A stretch of 64,000 nucleotides of DNA. Source: Algibacter sp. L3A6 (GTDB lineage Bacteria > Bacteroidota > Bacteroidia > Flavobacteriales > Flavobacteriaceae). The position numbers and the translations under genes are program-made. Under the pieces are notes generated by a model. The model worked only from the letters and a program-made list of their open reading frames with translations, searched no databases and was not told the DNA's origin. The stretch spans positions 2,974,501 to 3,038,500 of the forward strand of contig NZ_CP047030.1 of the NCBI RefSeq assembly GCF_009796825.1. Reading direction: 5' to 3'. Of the stretch, positions 53,935 through 62,059 are shown piece after piece (the stretch's first letter is position 1; each line of letters opens with the position of its first letter).

Positions 53935-54939
53935 TTAATCTTCAAAATCTATAGCGTCTCGTTTTGGTTTTTTTGTACTTTCTTTTGCGTCTTTTTTACT
54001 GCCTTTTTTCTTTTTCTTTCCTGAGCGTTTAGAAGCATCTTCAATGGTATTTCCATTGTCAATTTCTTTATCTTTATGGAAATCTAATCGGTAAGACATT
54101 CCGAAGTTTACGCTAAATACAGATGGCGTATCCTTTGTATTAAAAGTTAAAGCGGTGTCTAACTGAAAATCTTTACCCCATAAATAAGCGCCACCAAATC
54201 TAAACAAATTATCGGCGTAATAATCACTTTGAATACCTTGTGTTTCTCCGAAAACAACCCATTGTGGACTGAAAGAATGCGTTAAGGTTAATATATATGT
54301 AAAGTCAGATTGGTCTGTTCCTATGCGGTCTTTTATTAAATTCATTACAAGAACCCAACCTCCAGAAAAGTTGTTTTGTGTAGCAATCATTACTTTAGGG
54401 CTAACACCTTCTATAGCATCGGCAGTATATGGATTATCTGGTGTATCAAAATTTGCACCAGCATAAACTGCTATGGCAGGAATTAACGATTTCCATTTAA
54501 AAGTGTGGTTTGCTTTCCAACTATAAAGGTTCGGTTTATCGTCTTCTGCGTTTTTGTATGGATCGTAAACTAAATATTTAGCTCCAAGAGTTAAATATTT
54601 AAAATTAGAACGACGGTCTTTGTTATCTAAATTTGAAAAATACGATTTGTTGTCACTTTGGTAGTTTCCTTCAAAGTTTAATTCTAATTGTTCCCATAAT
54701 AACCCGTAACGTACAGCAAAATCGGCACCAAAGCCTGAAACTTTGTAGCCTATGGCCGGCGTGCGTTCTTCTTCAATAATATAGGGTCCAACTTCAAATT
54801 GCGCTACATTGGTTCCTACAGAAAAGGCACTACGAGAAACACCAGGTCTGTTAGAGTTTATAACATCAGTATATTGGCAGAATGCTTGAGTTGAAAAAAA
54901 TGTGAGTAGGAGAATTAAAATCGATTTGATAGCTTTCAT
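53935..54939 (-). CDS. Outer membrane beta-barrel (transporter-like) protein with Lys-rich tail
   Basis: The product (334 residues from the ATG at 54939, MKAIKSILILLL) has a signal peptide ending near AFCQ and a beta-barrel of the Phenol_MetA_deg-like family: VINSNRPGVSRSAFSVGTNVAQFEVGP, GADFAVRYGLLWEQLELNFEGNY, and strands to SVFSVNFGMSYRLDFHKD. The last 45 residues are unusual, a Lys/Ser/Gly-rich segment (KRSGKKKKKGSKKDAKESTKKPKRDA) after the barrel with no fold. It could bind polyanions such as LPS or nucleic acid, or be a disordered tail. I cannot assign a transported substrate. An upstream ATG at 54966 is less likely. Confidence 0.8.
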   Translation of the reverse strand: MKAIKSILILLLTFFSTQAFCQYTDVINSNRPGVSRSAFSVGTNVAQFEVGPYIIEEERTPAIGYKVSGFGADFAVRYGLLWEQLELNFEGNYQSDNKSYFSNLDNKDRRSNFKYLTLGAKYLVYDPYKNAEDDKPNLYSWKANHTFKWKSLIPAIAVYAGANFDTPDNPYTADAIEGVSPKVMIATQNNFSGGWVLVMNLIKDRIGTDQSDFTYILTLTHSFSPQWVVFGETQGIQSDYYADNLFRFGGAYLWGKDFQLDTALTFNTKDTPSVFSVNFGMSYRLDFHKDKEIDNGNTIEDASKRSGKKKKKGSKKDAKESTKKPKRDAIDFED

Positions 54940-55072
54940 AGTTGAAATTTTTAACGCATTGTGCACACGCGTAGATTTTATAATTTTAAGTACTAATGAT
55001 TAAGGGTTTTCAAATATAGATATTTTATATATTTTTTATCATTTTTCAATGTTTTTTAAACGTATAGAATTG

Positions 55073-55080
55073 TATTTTTG
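55073..55080 (+). promoter_or_regulatory. -7 box of the DUF4834 gene
   Basis: TATTTTTG matches TAnnTTTG exactly, 28 bases before the ATG at 55109. It probably serves the DUF4834-YfhO cluster. Confidence 0.6.
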
Positions 55081-55108
55081 TTGTTAGTTTTAATCAAAAG
55101 TTTCACTT

Positions 55109-55360
55109 ATGGGTTTATTAAGAACCATATTTATAATTGTTTTAGTCTATTATTTATTTAAAGTGCTTTCTAGAATATTTGCACCGCTCTTAATGAAGTT
55201 TGCCGTAAAAAAAGCAGAAGAACGCTTTGGAGGTCAGTTTCAAAAACAACAACAAGAGCCTGTTAATAAAGAAGGAGAAGTGACTATTGATAAAATCCCG
55301 AATACCCGAACGTCTAATAAAGATGTTGGCGATTACGTAGATTACGAAGAAGTGGATTAA
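55109..55360 (+). CDS. DUF4834-family small membrane protein
   Basis: This 83-residue protein has one hydrophobic N-terminal segment (about 5-30, TIFIIVLVYYLFKVLSRIF) and a charged cytosolic tail with the family block KKAEERFGGQ and end DKIPNTRTSNKDVGDYVDYEEVD, which matches DUF4834 of Bacteroidota. Its role is unknown. It starts a plus-strand row leading to the YfhO-type gene, with a 114-base gap that contains one copy of the 14-bp word TTTCCGCGAAAGCG. Confidence 0.8.
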   Translation: MGLLRTIFIIVLVYYLFKVLSRIFAPLLMKFAVKKAEERFGGQFQKQQQEPVNKEGEVTIDKIPNTRTSNKDVGDYVDYEEVD

Positions 55361-55378
55361 GGTTTTATCCTTTTTTTA

Positions 55379-55392
55379 TTTCCGCGAAAGCG
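55379..55392 (+). repeat. 14-bp GC-rich word, copy 3 (behind the DUF4834 gene)
   Basis: TTTCCGCGAAAGCG is identical to copies 1 and 2. It lies 18 bases behind the DUF4834 stop, after a T-rich run, and is followed by TAAAATT. Confidence 0.75.
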
Positions 55393-55474
55393 TAAAATTC
55401 TTAAAATTTAAGATAAACTTCGATGCTAAGAAAATAATAACTAATGTTCACATTCATTGTTTTAAACTACTTTC

Positions 55475-57895
55475 ATGCAATTTTCAATTAAAAGTATACT
55501 GCCACACATCTTAGTTATTCTAGGATTTGTAATATTATCATTGGCTTATTTTAGCCCAGTTTTACAAGGAAAAGAAATTTATCAAAGCGATATTGTTCAG
55601 TTTATTGGCATGAGCAAGCAACAGAAGGATTTTAAAGTTGAAACTGGAGAGGAAACCTATTGGACTAATGGGGCTTTTGCAGGGATGCCAACTTACCAAT
55701 TGGGAGCGAGATACCCGCATAATTACATTAAAAAAATTGATGCTGTACTGCGTTTTTTACCTCGTCCAGCCGATTATTTGTTTTTATATTTAATGAGTTT
55801 TTATGTATTGCTTTTAGTGTTAAATGTGGATTACAAGCTTGCAGCGTTAGGAGCTTTAGCCTTTGGGTTTTCAACTTATTTAATTATAATTTTAGGTGTT
55901 GGGCATAACAGTAAGGCACATGCTATTGCATACATGCCTTTGGTATTGAGCGGTATTATACTCACTTTTAGGCGAAAATACATAGCTGGGTTTTTACTCA
56001 CTGTTTTGGCTATGGGGTTAGAAATTGTATCGAATCACTTCCAAATGACTTACTACTTAATGCTGTTGGTACTTATTTTGGGCATAGCTTATTTAGTGGA
56101 TGCTTACAAGAAAGACGTATTACCTCATTTCTTTAAATCTGTTGGAATTTTATTCGCAGCTGTAGTTCTTGCTATTGCTCTGAATGCAACGAGCGTAATG
56201 GCTACGCAAGAGTATGTACAGGAAAGTACACGTGGTAAAACGGAACTAACCATTAATGCCGATGGATCTCCAAAAGAGGTTTCAAACGGATTAGATAAAG
56301 ATTATATCACGCAATTTAGTTATGGATTTGCTGAAACGTTTAACTTGTTTATTCCTCGTTTTATGGGTGGAGGAAATGGAGAGAATGTTGGTAAAGATTC
56401 TGCTACATACGAAGCTTATAGAAAATTAGGAGCCACAACAACTCAGGCGGCAGAAGAAGCTAAGCGCGCTCCATTATACTGGGGAGACCAACCTATTGTA
56501 GAAGCTCCGGCTTATGTTGGTGCTGTAATTTTATTCTTGTTTGTATTTGCTTTATTTTTAGTAAAAGGCCGTTTAAAATGGTGGCTTGTTGGCGGAACAG
56601 TGTTTTCTTTATTATTATCTTACGGTAAAAACTTAGGGTTTTTAACTAACTTTTTTATCGATTATGTACCCATGTACAATAAGTTTAGGGCCGTAACATC
56701 AATACAAGTTTTATTGGAGTTATGTATACCAGTGTTGGGGATTTTTGGTTTGGTACGTTTGTTTAATACTTTTGTAAAAGAAGAAGAAAAGCTAAATGCT
56801 TTAAAATATACCACAATAATTACTGGTGGTTTAGCGCTTTTATTTTTAGTAATGAAATCGTCTTTATTCGATTTTGTTGGCGTTAACGATGGTTTATACC
56901 GTCAGAATTACGGACAAGATTTTGTAGATGCCATAAGAGAAGATAGAAAAAGTGTTTTTACAACAGATACCCTTAGAAGTTTAATTTTAGTACTGCTATC
57001 GGCAGGTTTAATTTGGTATTACTTAAAGGGTAAGCTAAAAGAAAACTTACTTGTTATTGGATTTGCTGTGCTGTTGTTGTTCGATTTAGTTGGTGTGGAT
57101 AAGCGCTATGTTAATAGTGACGATTTTGTATCTTCTATTAAAATGAATAAACCGTTTGAAGCTACGGAGGTTGATAAAGCTATTTTGCAAGATAAGAGTT
57201 ATTATCGCGTTTACGATTTAGTTTCAGGACGATCGAAACCATCATATTTTCATAATTCTTTAAATGGCTATAATGCGGCAGAATTAAAGCGCTATCGTGA
57301 GGTTTTCGATTTTTATATTTCTCAAAATAATATGAATGTGCTTAATATGTTTAATACCAAATATATTATTGCTCAAGGTGAAAAAGGAGAAACCTTTCCA
57401 TACACCAATAGAGATGCTAATGGTGCGGCTTGGTTTATTAGCGAACTTAAAAAGGTAGATTCTGCTAACGAAGAAATTAAAGCTTTGGATAGTTTAGATA
57501 ATAAGCATGTTGCTGTTTTTGCTAAAGGAAAAGATGCCATAATTCCAACGGAAACAAAAAAGTTTAATGTTGATTCTGTAGCAAGTATAAAAATTGTTGA
57601 GCATAAGCCAAATTATTTAAAATACGCTTCTAGCAACGCAAATAAAGGTTTTGCAGTGTTTTCTGAAGTGTATTACGGAAATGGCTGGAAAACGTTTATC
57701 GATGGTGAAGAGACCGAGCATATACGTGTTAATTATACGCTACGTGGTTTAGAAATCCCGGAAGGAAAACATGAAATTGTGTTTAAGTTTGATCCAGATG
57801 TAGTGAAAACAGGAAGCACAATTGCACTTGCTAGTTCAGTTTTATTCGGGCTTTTATTACTAGGCGGACTTTTCTACGGATTTCAAAAGAAATAG
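55475..57895 (+). CDS. YfhO-family membrane protein
   Basis: The 806-residue protein has about a dozen membrane helices spread over its length and the YfhO-type features: a first segment with ILPHILVILGFVILSLAYFSPVLQGKE, the large loop after the first helix with FAGMPTYQLGARYPHNY, and a C-terminal extracytoplasmic domain GNGWKTFIDGEETEHIRVNYTLRGLEIPEG. YfhO proteins resemble GT-C-type glycosyltransferases and in Gram-positives modify lipoteichoic acid. Here it heads a row with a glycosyltransferase and a flippase, so a role in surface glycan building is likely. The substrate is unknown. Confidence 0.88.
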   Translation: MQFSIKSILPHILVILGFVILSLAYFSPVLQGKEIYQSDIVQFIGMSKQQKDFKVETGEETYWTNGAFAGMPTYQLGARYPHNYIKKIDAVLRFLPRPADYLFLYLMSFYVLLLVLNVDYKLAALGALAFGFSTYLIIILGVGHNSKAHAIAYMPLVLSGIILTFRRKYIAGFLLTVLAMGLEIVSNHFQMTYYLMLLVLILGIAYLVDAYKKDVLPHFFKSVGILFAAVVLAIALNATSVMATQEYVQESTRGKTELTINADGSPKEVSNGLDKDYITQFSYGFAETFNLFIPRFMGGGNGENVGKDSATYEAYRKLGATTTQAAEEAKRAPLYWGDQPIVEAPAYVGAVILFLFVFALFLVKGRLKWWLVGGTVFSLLLSYGKNLGFLTNFFIDYVPMYNKFRAVTSIQVLLELCIPVLGIFGLVRLFNTFVKEEEKLNALKYTTIITGGLALLFLVMKSSLFDFVGVNDGLYRQNYGQDFVDAIREDRKSVFTTDTLRSLILVLLSAGLIWYYLKGKLKENLLVIGFAVLLLFDLVGVDKRYVNSDDFVSSIKMNKPFEATEVDKAILQDKSYYRVYDLVSGRSKPSYFHNSLNGYNAAELKRYREVFDFYISQNNMNVLNMFNTKYIIAQGEKGETFPYTNRDANGAAWFISELKKVDSANEEIKALDSLDNKHVAVFAKGKDAIIPTETKKFNVDSVASIKIVEHKPNYLKYASSNANKGFAVFSEVYYGNGWKTFIDGEETEHIRVNYTLRGLEIPEGKHEIVFKFDPDVVKTGSTIALASSVLFGLLLLGGLFYGFQKK

Positions 57896-57928
57896 TTTTT
57901 TACTTCTACGCAGATCGAAATTTTTTTA

Positions 57929-59218
57929 ATGAAGGCACTAAAAGTACTTATAATAAGTTATTACTGGCCACCTGCAGGAGGTCCAGGCGTGCAGCGTTGG
58001 TTAAAATTCGTAAAATATTTACCCGACTTTAATGTTGAACCTATTGTTTATATTCCCGAAAACCCTAACTATCCTTTAGTAGACGTGAGTTTAATTGCTG
58101 AAGTTTCAAAAGATGTTACCATTATAAAACAGCCTATAAGTGAACCTTATAAGTTGGCTGGCCTGTTTTCAAAGAAATCATCAAGTACTATTAGTAAAGG
58201 CATTATTCCCGAGCAGAAAACGCAAAGTTTTATTGAAAAAGCCATGCTTTATATTCGTGGAAATTTTTTTATTCCAGATGCGCGTAAAAGTTGGGTAAAA
58301 CCATCGGTAGCTTATCTTTCAAATTATATAGAACAGGAAAATATTTCAACAATTATAACCACTGGGCCTCCGCATAGTTTGCATCTTATTGGTTTACAGC
58401 TTAAAGAAAAATTAGGTATAAAATGGATTGCAGATTTTAGAGACCCTTGGACTACTATTGGTTACCATAAGCAGTTGAAATTAACGGAAAAATCTAAACA
58501 AAAACATAAAGCTTTAGAAAAGCAGGTTTTAAATACTGCCGACGATATTGTTGTTACTAGTTCTGTAACAAAAACGGAATTTGAAGCCATTACCAATAAA
58601 CCAATTGAGGTTATTACTAATGGCTATGATTATGAATCTGTAGAATCTAAACCGCTTGACGCTAAGTTTACAATAGCGCATATTGGTTCGTTATTATCAA
58701 AAAGAAATCCTATAATTTTATGGCAAGTACTTTCGGAACTTGTTCAGGAACATGAGGATTTTTCTAAAGATTTTCAATTAAATTTTGTGGGAGCCGTTAG
58801 CGAAACTGTTTTGCAATCTATAGAAACCGTAGGTCTTGCTAATCATGTTAATAACGCCGGGTATGTATCTCATAAAGAATCTATTGTCTATCAAAAAAGT
58901 TCACAGGTTCTATTGTTAGTCGAGATAGACTCCAAAGAAACTAAATGTATTATTCCAGGAAAACTGTTTGAATATATAGTTTCAAATCGGCCTATTTTGG
59001 CTTTGGGACCTCAAGGTTCCGATGTGGAAAATATTATAACAGAAACCAATACCGGAAACTACTTTTACTACACAGATTATAAATCGTTAAAATCGACTAT
59101 CTTGGCGCATTATAAGAGCTATCAAAATAAAAATTTAGAAGTACATGCTATTGGTTTGCAAAAATATAGTAGAAAAAACTTGACTTCTAAATTAGCTTCG
59201 GTTCTAAAAAAGCTCTAA
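57929..59218 (+). CDS. Glycosyltransferase, GT-B fold (family 4-like)
   Basis: The 429-residue cytosolic enzyme has the N-terminal block ISYYWPPAGGPGVQRWLKFVKYLPDF, which opens GT4-type glycosyltransferases, a middle TTGPPHSLHLIGLQLK, and the C-terminal nucleotide-sugar domain with TIAHIGSLLSKRNP and IIPGKLFEYIVSNRPILALGPQGSD, where the E-x-x-x-x-N pattern is partly kept. It lies 33 bases behind the yfhO-like gene and is probably cotranscribed. The donor and acceptor sugar are unknown. Confidence 0.9.
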   Translation: MKALKVLIISYYWPPAGGPGVQRWLKFVKYLPDFNVEPIVYIPENPNYPLVDVSLIAEVSKDVTIIKQPISEPYKLAGLFSKKSSSTISKGIIPEQKTQSFIEKAMLYIRGNFFIPDARKSWVKPSVAYLSNYIEQENISTIITTGPPHSLHLIGLQLKEKLGIKWIADFRDPWTTIGYHKQLKLTEKSKQKHKALEKQVLNTADDIVVTSSVTKTEFEAITNKPIEVITNGYDYESVESKPLDAKFTIAHIGSLLSKRNPIILWQVLSELVQEHEDFSKDFQLNFVGAVSETVLQSIETVGLANHVNNAGYVSHKESIVYQKSSQVLLLVEIDSKETKCIIPGKLFEYIVSNRPILALGPQGSDVENIITETNTGNYFYYTDYKSLKSTILAHYKSYQNKNLEVHAIGLQKYSRKNLTSKLASVLKKL

Positions 59219-59277
59219 TAATCTATCATTTTACGCGTTTACTTCGTAGTATAAATAATGAAATCTAATCAAAAATA

Positions 59278-60732
59278 ATGGGCATAGTTGCTTCTCAATC
59301 TTTTAAAAATATAATCTCCACGTATTTGGGGTTTTTAATTGGGGCAATAAATACGCTGTTTCTTTACACTAAATTTTTAAGTGATGATTACTACGGTATG
59401 GTAGGCTATATGCTTTCTTTAGCTTATGTTATTATGCCGTTAATGGCTTTTGGAGCGCATAATACTTTAGTTAAATTTTATACAACATTCAAAACACGCG
59501 AATCACTAAATGGCTTTTTAACGCTCATGTTATTAATGCCAATTGCCGTTATTATTCCTATTGTTTTGCTTACGTATTTTGGTTATGGTTTTATAGGCGA
59601 TTTATTATCAAATAAAAATCCTATAATTAAACAATACTTATGGCATACGGTGGTTATAGCGATTTCTTTGGCGTATTTCGAGCTTTTTTTTTCTTGGGCA
59701 AAAGTGCAAATGCAAACGGTTTTTGGTAACTTCATGAAAGAAGTTTTTCATCGGGTAGGTACTATGTTACTGTTGTTTGCCTTTCATTTTGAATATATAG
59801 ATTTAGAGCAGTTTATGTCTGGTTTAGCCATTATTTATTTTGTTAGAATGCTAATTATGAAGATTTATGCTTTCACATTGAAATTCCCAAAGCTAACCTT
59901 TAAAAAGATTAATGACTTAAGCAGAATTTTAAAATACTCAGGACTCATAATTATTGCTGGAGCTATAGCCACATCGCTTTTAGATGTGGATAAAGTAATG
60001 CTTGGGCATTACATACAAATTAAAGAAATTGCGTATTACAATGTGGCTATATTTATCACGGCGGTTATTGCGGTGCCGCAACGTGCTATGCATCAATTAC
60101 TCATGCCTATGACGGCTAAGTTTTTGAACGAACATGATTATGATGCTTTGGAAGATTTGTATAAGAAGAGCTCATTGAACTTGTTTATTGTTGGTGGTTT
60201 TATTTTTTTATTAATTGTTTTAAATATTAATCAGCTTTATTTAATCATTCCCGAAGAGTTTAATGTTGGTCTTTACGTGGTATTTATGATTAGTGTTGTT
60301 AAATTATACGATTCACTTTTAGGAAGTAACAATGCTATTCTTTTTAATAGTGATTATTACCGAATGGTACTTGTTTTAGGTGTTGTTCTAGTTATTGTTA
60401 TGGTAGCTTTTAATATTTTATTTATTCCTATTCTTGGTATCAATGGTGCCGGTTTAGCTACGTTTTTAGCTGTATTTTTATACAATTCTATTAAGTTATA
60501 TTTTGTTCATACAAAATTTAAAATCTCACCATTTTCGCCAAAAACCTTGCAGATAGGTTTGTTTATTGCAGGTTTTGCTGTTCTTTTTTACTTTTGGGAC
60601 TTTCCATTTCATCCTATTTTAAACATTGCATTAAAGTCTATTATAATAGCGGCCCTCTACGGTTTTATTGTTTTCAAATTTAAATTTTCAGATGATATTT
60701 CTAAGTTACTTCAGAAGTATTTGAAGCTTTAA
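59278..60732 (+). CDS. Polysaccharide flippase (Wzx/MATE-like)
   Basis: The 484-residue protein has 12-14 membrane helices and the start MGIVASQSFKNIISTYLGFLIGAINTLFLYTKFL, the usual opening of Wzx-type flippases, with the glycine-rich segment LGINGAGLATFLAVFLYNSIKL near the C-terminus. It should move a lipid-linked oligosaccharide across the inner membrane, in agreement with the glycosyltransferase 59 bases upstream. The three genes at 55475-60732 form one cluster for a surface glycan, although no polymerase is visible in the window. Confidence 0.9.
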   Translation: MGIVASQSFKNIISTYLGFLIGAINTLFLYTKFLSDDYYGMVGYMLSLAYVIMPLMAFGAHNTLVKFYTTFKTRESLNGFLTLMLLMPIAVIIPIVLLTYFGYGFIGDLLSNKNPIIKQYLWHTVVIAISLAYFELFFSWAKVQMQTVFGNFMKEVFHRVGTMLLLFAFHFEYIDLEQFMSGLAIIYFVRMLIMKIYAFTLKFPKLTFKKINDLSRILKYSGLIIIAGAIATSLLDVDKVMLGHYIQIKEIAYYNVAIFITAVIAVPQRAMHQLLMPMTAKFLNEHDYDALEDLYKKSSLNLFIVGGFIFLLIVLNINQLYLIIPEEFNVGLYVVFMISVVKLYDSLLGSNNAILFNSDYYRMVLVLGVVLVIVMVAFNILFIPILGINGAGLATFLAVFLYNSIKLYFVHTKFKISPFSPKTLQIGLFIAGFAVLFYFWDFPFHPILNIALKSIIIAALYGFIVFKFKFSDDISKLLQKYLKL

Positions 60733-60844
60733 TTCAAACTTGATTTTGAGGTTTTATTTGTCTAAATTCGTTGAATAAGATGGTTTAGACTGTCTACCTT
60801 ATTTTTTTTTAGAGTTTTCCGAAAGATCACAAAACATACATCAC

Positions 60845-62047
60845 TTGAAAATACTTCATACAGCCGATTGGCATTTAGGACATAGATTACACGAGCAATC
60901 TCAAGTAGCCGAACAAACTTTATTTTTAAGTTGGATTGAAACATATATCAGTACGGAGAAAATAGACGTTTTATTGATTTCAGGAGATGTATTTGATACG
61001 GGTTCGCCTTCCAATCAAAGTTTAGAAATGTATTATAGCTTTTTGGTGAAGTTGAAAGGTACAAGTTGCAAATCCATTATTATTACCGGAGGAAATCACG
61101 ATTCTGCAGGAACTTTAAATGCACCAAAACACATTCTCGATGCTTTATCGATTAAAGTGGTTGGTAAAGCAACGGAAGAGATAGAAGATGAAGTTTTTGA
61201 AATTGACATCGAAGGTGAAAAAGTAGTTGTTGCTGCCGTTCCATACTTGCGTGATGGTGATATTAGAAGAGCTGTTGCCGGAGAATCTTTCGACGAACTT
61301 ATTGATAAATATAAAACAGCATTAATTAATCATTATCAAGCAGCTGCCGAGCAATGTAAGCTAGTAAATACCACCGATGCTCCCGTTATTGCTATGGGGC
61401 ATTTGTTTGCAACAGGAGGCTCTGTTTCAGATAGCGAACAAAATATTTATGTAGGAACATTGGGCCATATTGGTGCTGAAGATTTCCCTGAGTACTTCGA
61501 TTATATTGCTTTAGGACATTTGCATCGACCTCAAATAATTGGAGAAAATTATAAAGTACGCTATTCAGGTTCACCAAATATTTTGAGTTTCAGTGAAATA
61601 ACTTATGATAAAAACATTATTGTTTTAACCGTTGAAGACAATAAAATAAGCACCATCGACGATGTTGTTGTTCCGCGTTTTAGGGAGTTTTATAAGTTGG
61701 CAGGCACCATGGCAGAGTGTATAGATGTATTTCCTGAGATAGTTTCTAATGCATTTCAATTAACACCATGGGTAGAAATTGTGCTTAATGAGACACATAC
61801 CATAAATACTGATGATTTAAAAAAAGCAGCAGAAAAGTATCCGTTTGAAATATTAAAAATGGCTTTAAAAACGCAGCGTAGGCAAAAAGGTATTGAGGAA
61901 TTATTAGAAGAAACAAAATCGATAAAAGAGTTATTACCAGCTGAAGTTTTTAAATTGAAATGTAAAGAAATTGGTTTTGATTTAGAGAGCCGGCCAGAGG
62001 TGGAAGATGCTTTTAATGAAATTTTACAATCTGTTAAAAATCAGTAA
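60845..62047 (+). CDS. sbcD: Exonuclease subunit SbcD
   Basis: SbcD is the Mre11-type nuclease of the SbcCD complex, which cuts hairpins and processes DNA ends. The 400-residue product shows the five phosphoesterase motifs: HTADWHLGH, ISGDVFDTGSPS, TGGNHDSAGTL, AMGHLFATGG and ALGHLHRPQ. The start is TTG at 60845 giving MKILHTADW; no ATG is suitable. The gene is followed after 12 bases by sbcC, so they are coupled. Hairpin cleavage by SbcCD is relevant to the palindromes described at 5.65 kb. Confidence 0.95.
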   Translation: MKILHTADWHLGHRLHEQSQVAEQTLFLSWIETYISTEKIDVLLISGDVFDTGSPSNQSLEMYYSFLVKLKGTSCKSIIITGGNHDSAGTLNAPKHILDALSIKVVGKATEEIEDEVFEIDIEGEKVVVAAVPYLRDGDIRRAVAGESFDELIDKYKTALINHYQAAAEQCKLVNTTDAPVIAMGHLFATGGSVSDSEQNIYVGTLGHIGAEDFPEYFDYIALGHLHRPQIIGENYKVRYSGSPNILSFSEITYDKNIIVLTVEDNKISTIDDVVVPRFREFYKLAGTMAECIDVFPEIVSNAFQLTPWVEIVLNETHTINTDDLKKAAEKYPFEILKMALKTQRRQKGIEELLEETKSIKELLPAEVFKLKCKEIGFDLESRPEVEDAFNEILQSVKNQ

Positions 62048-62059
62048 GCGTAGAGGACT

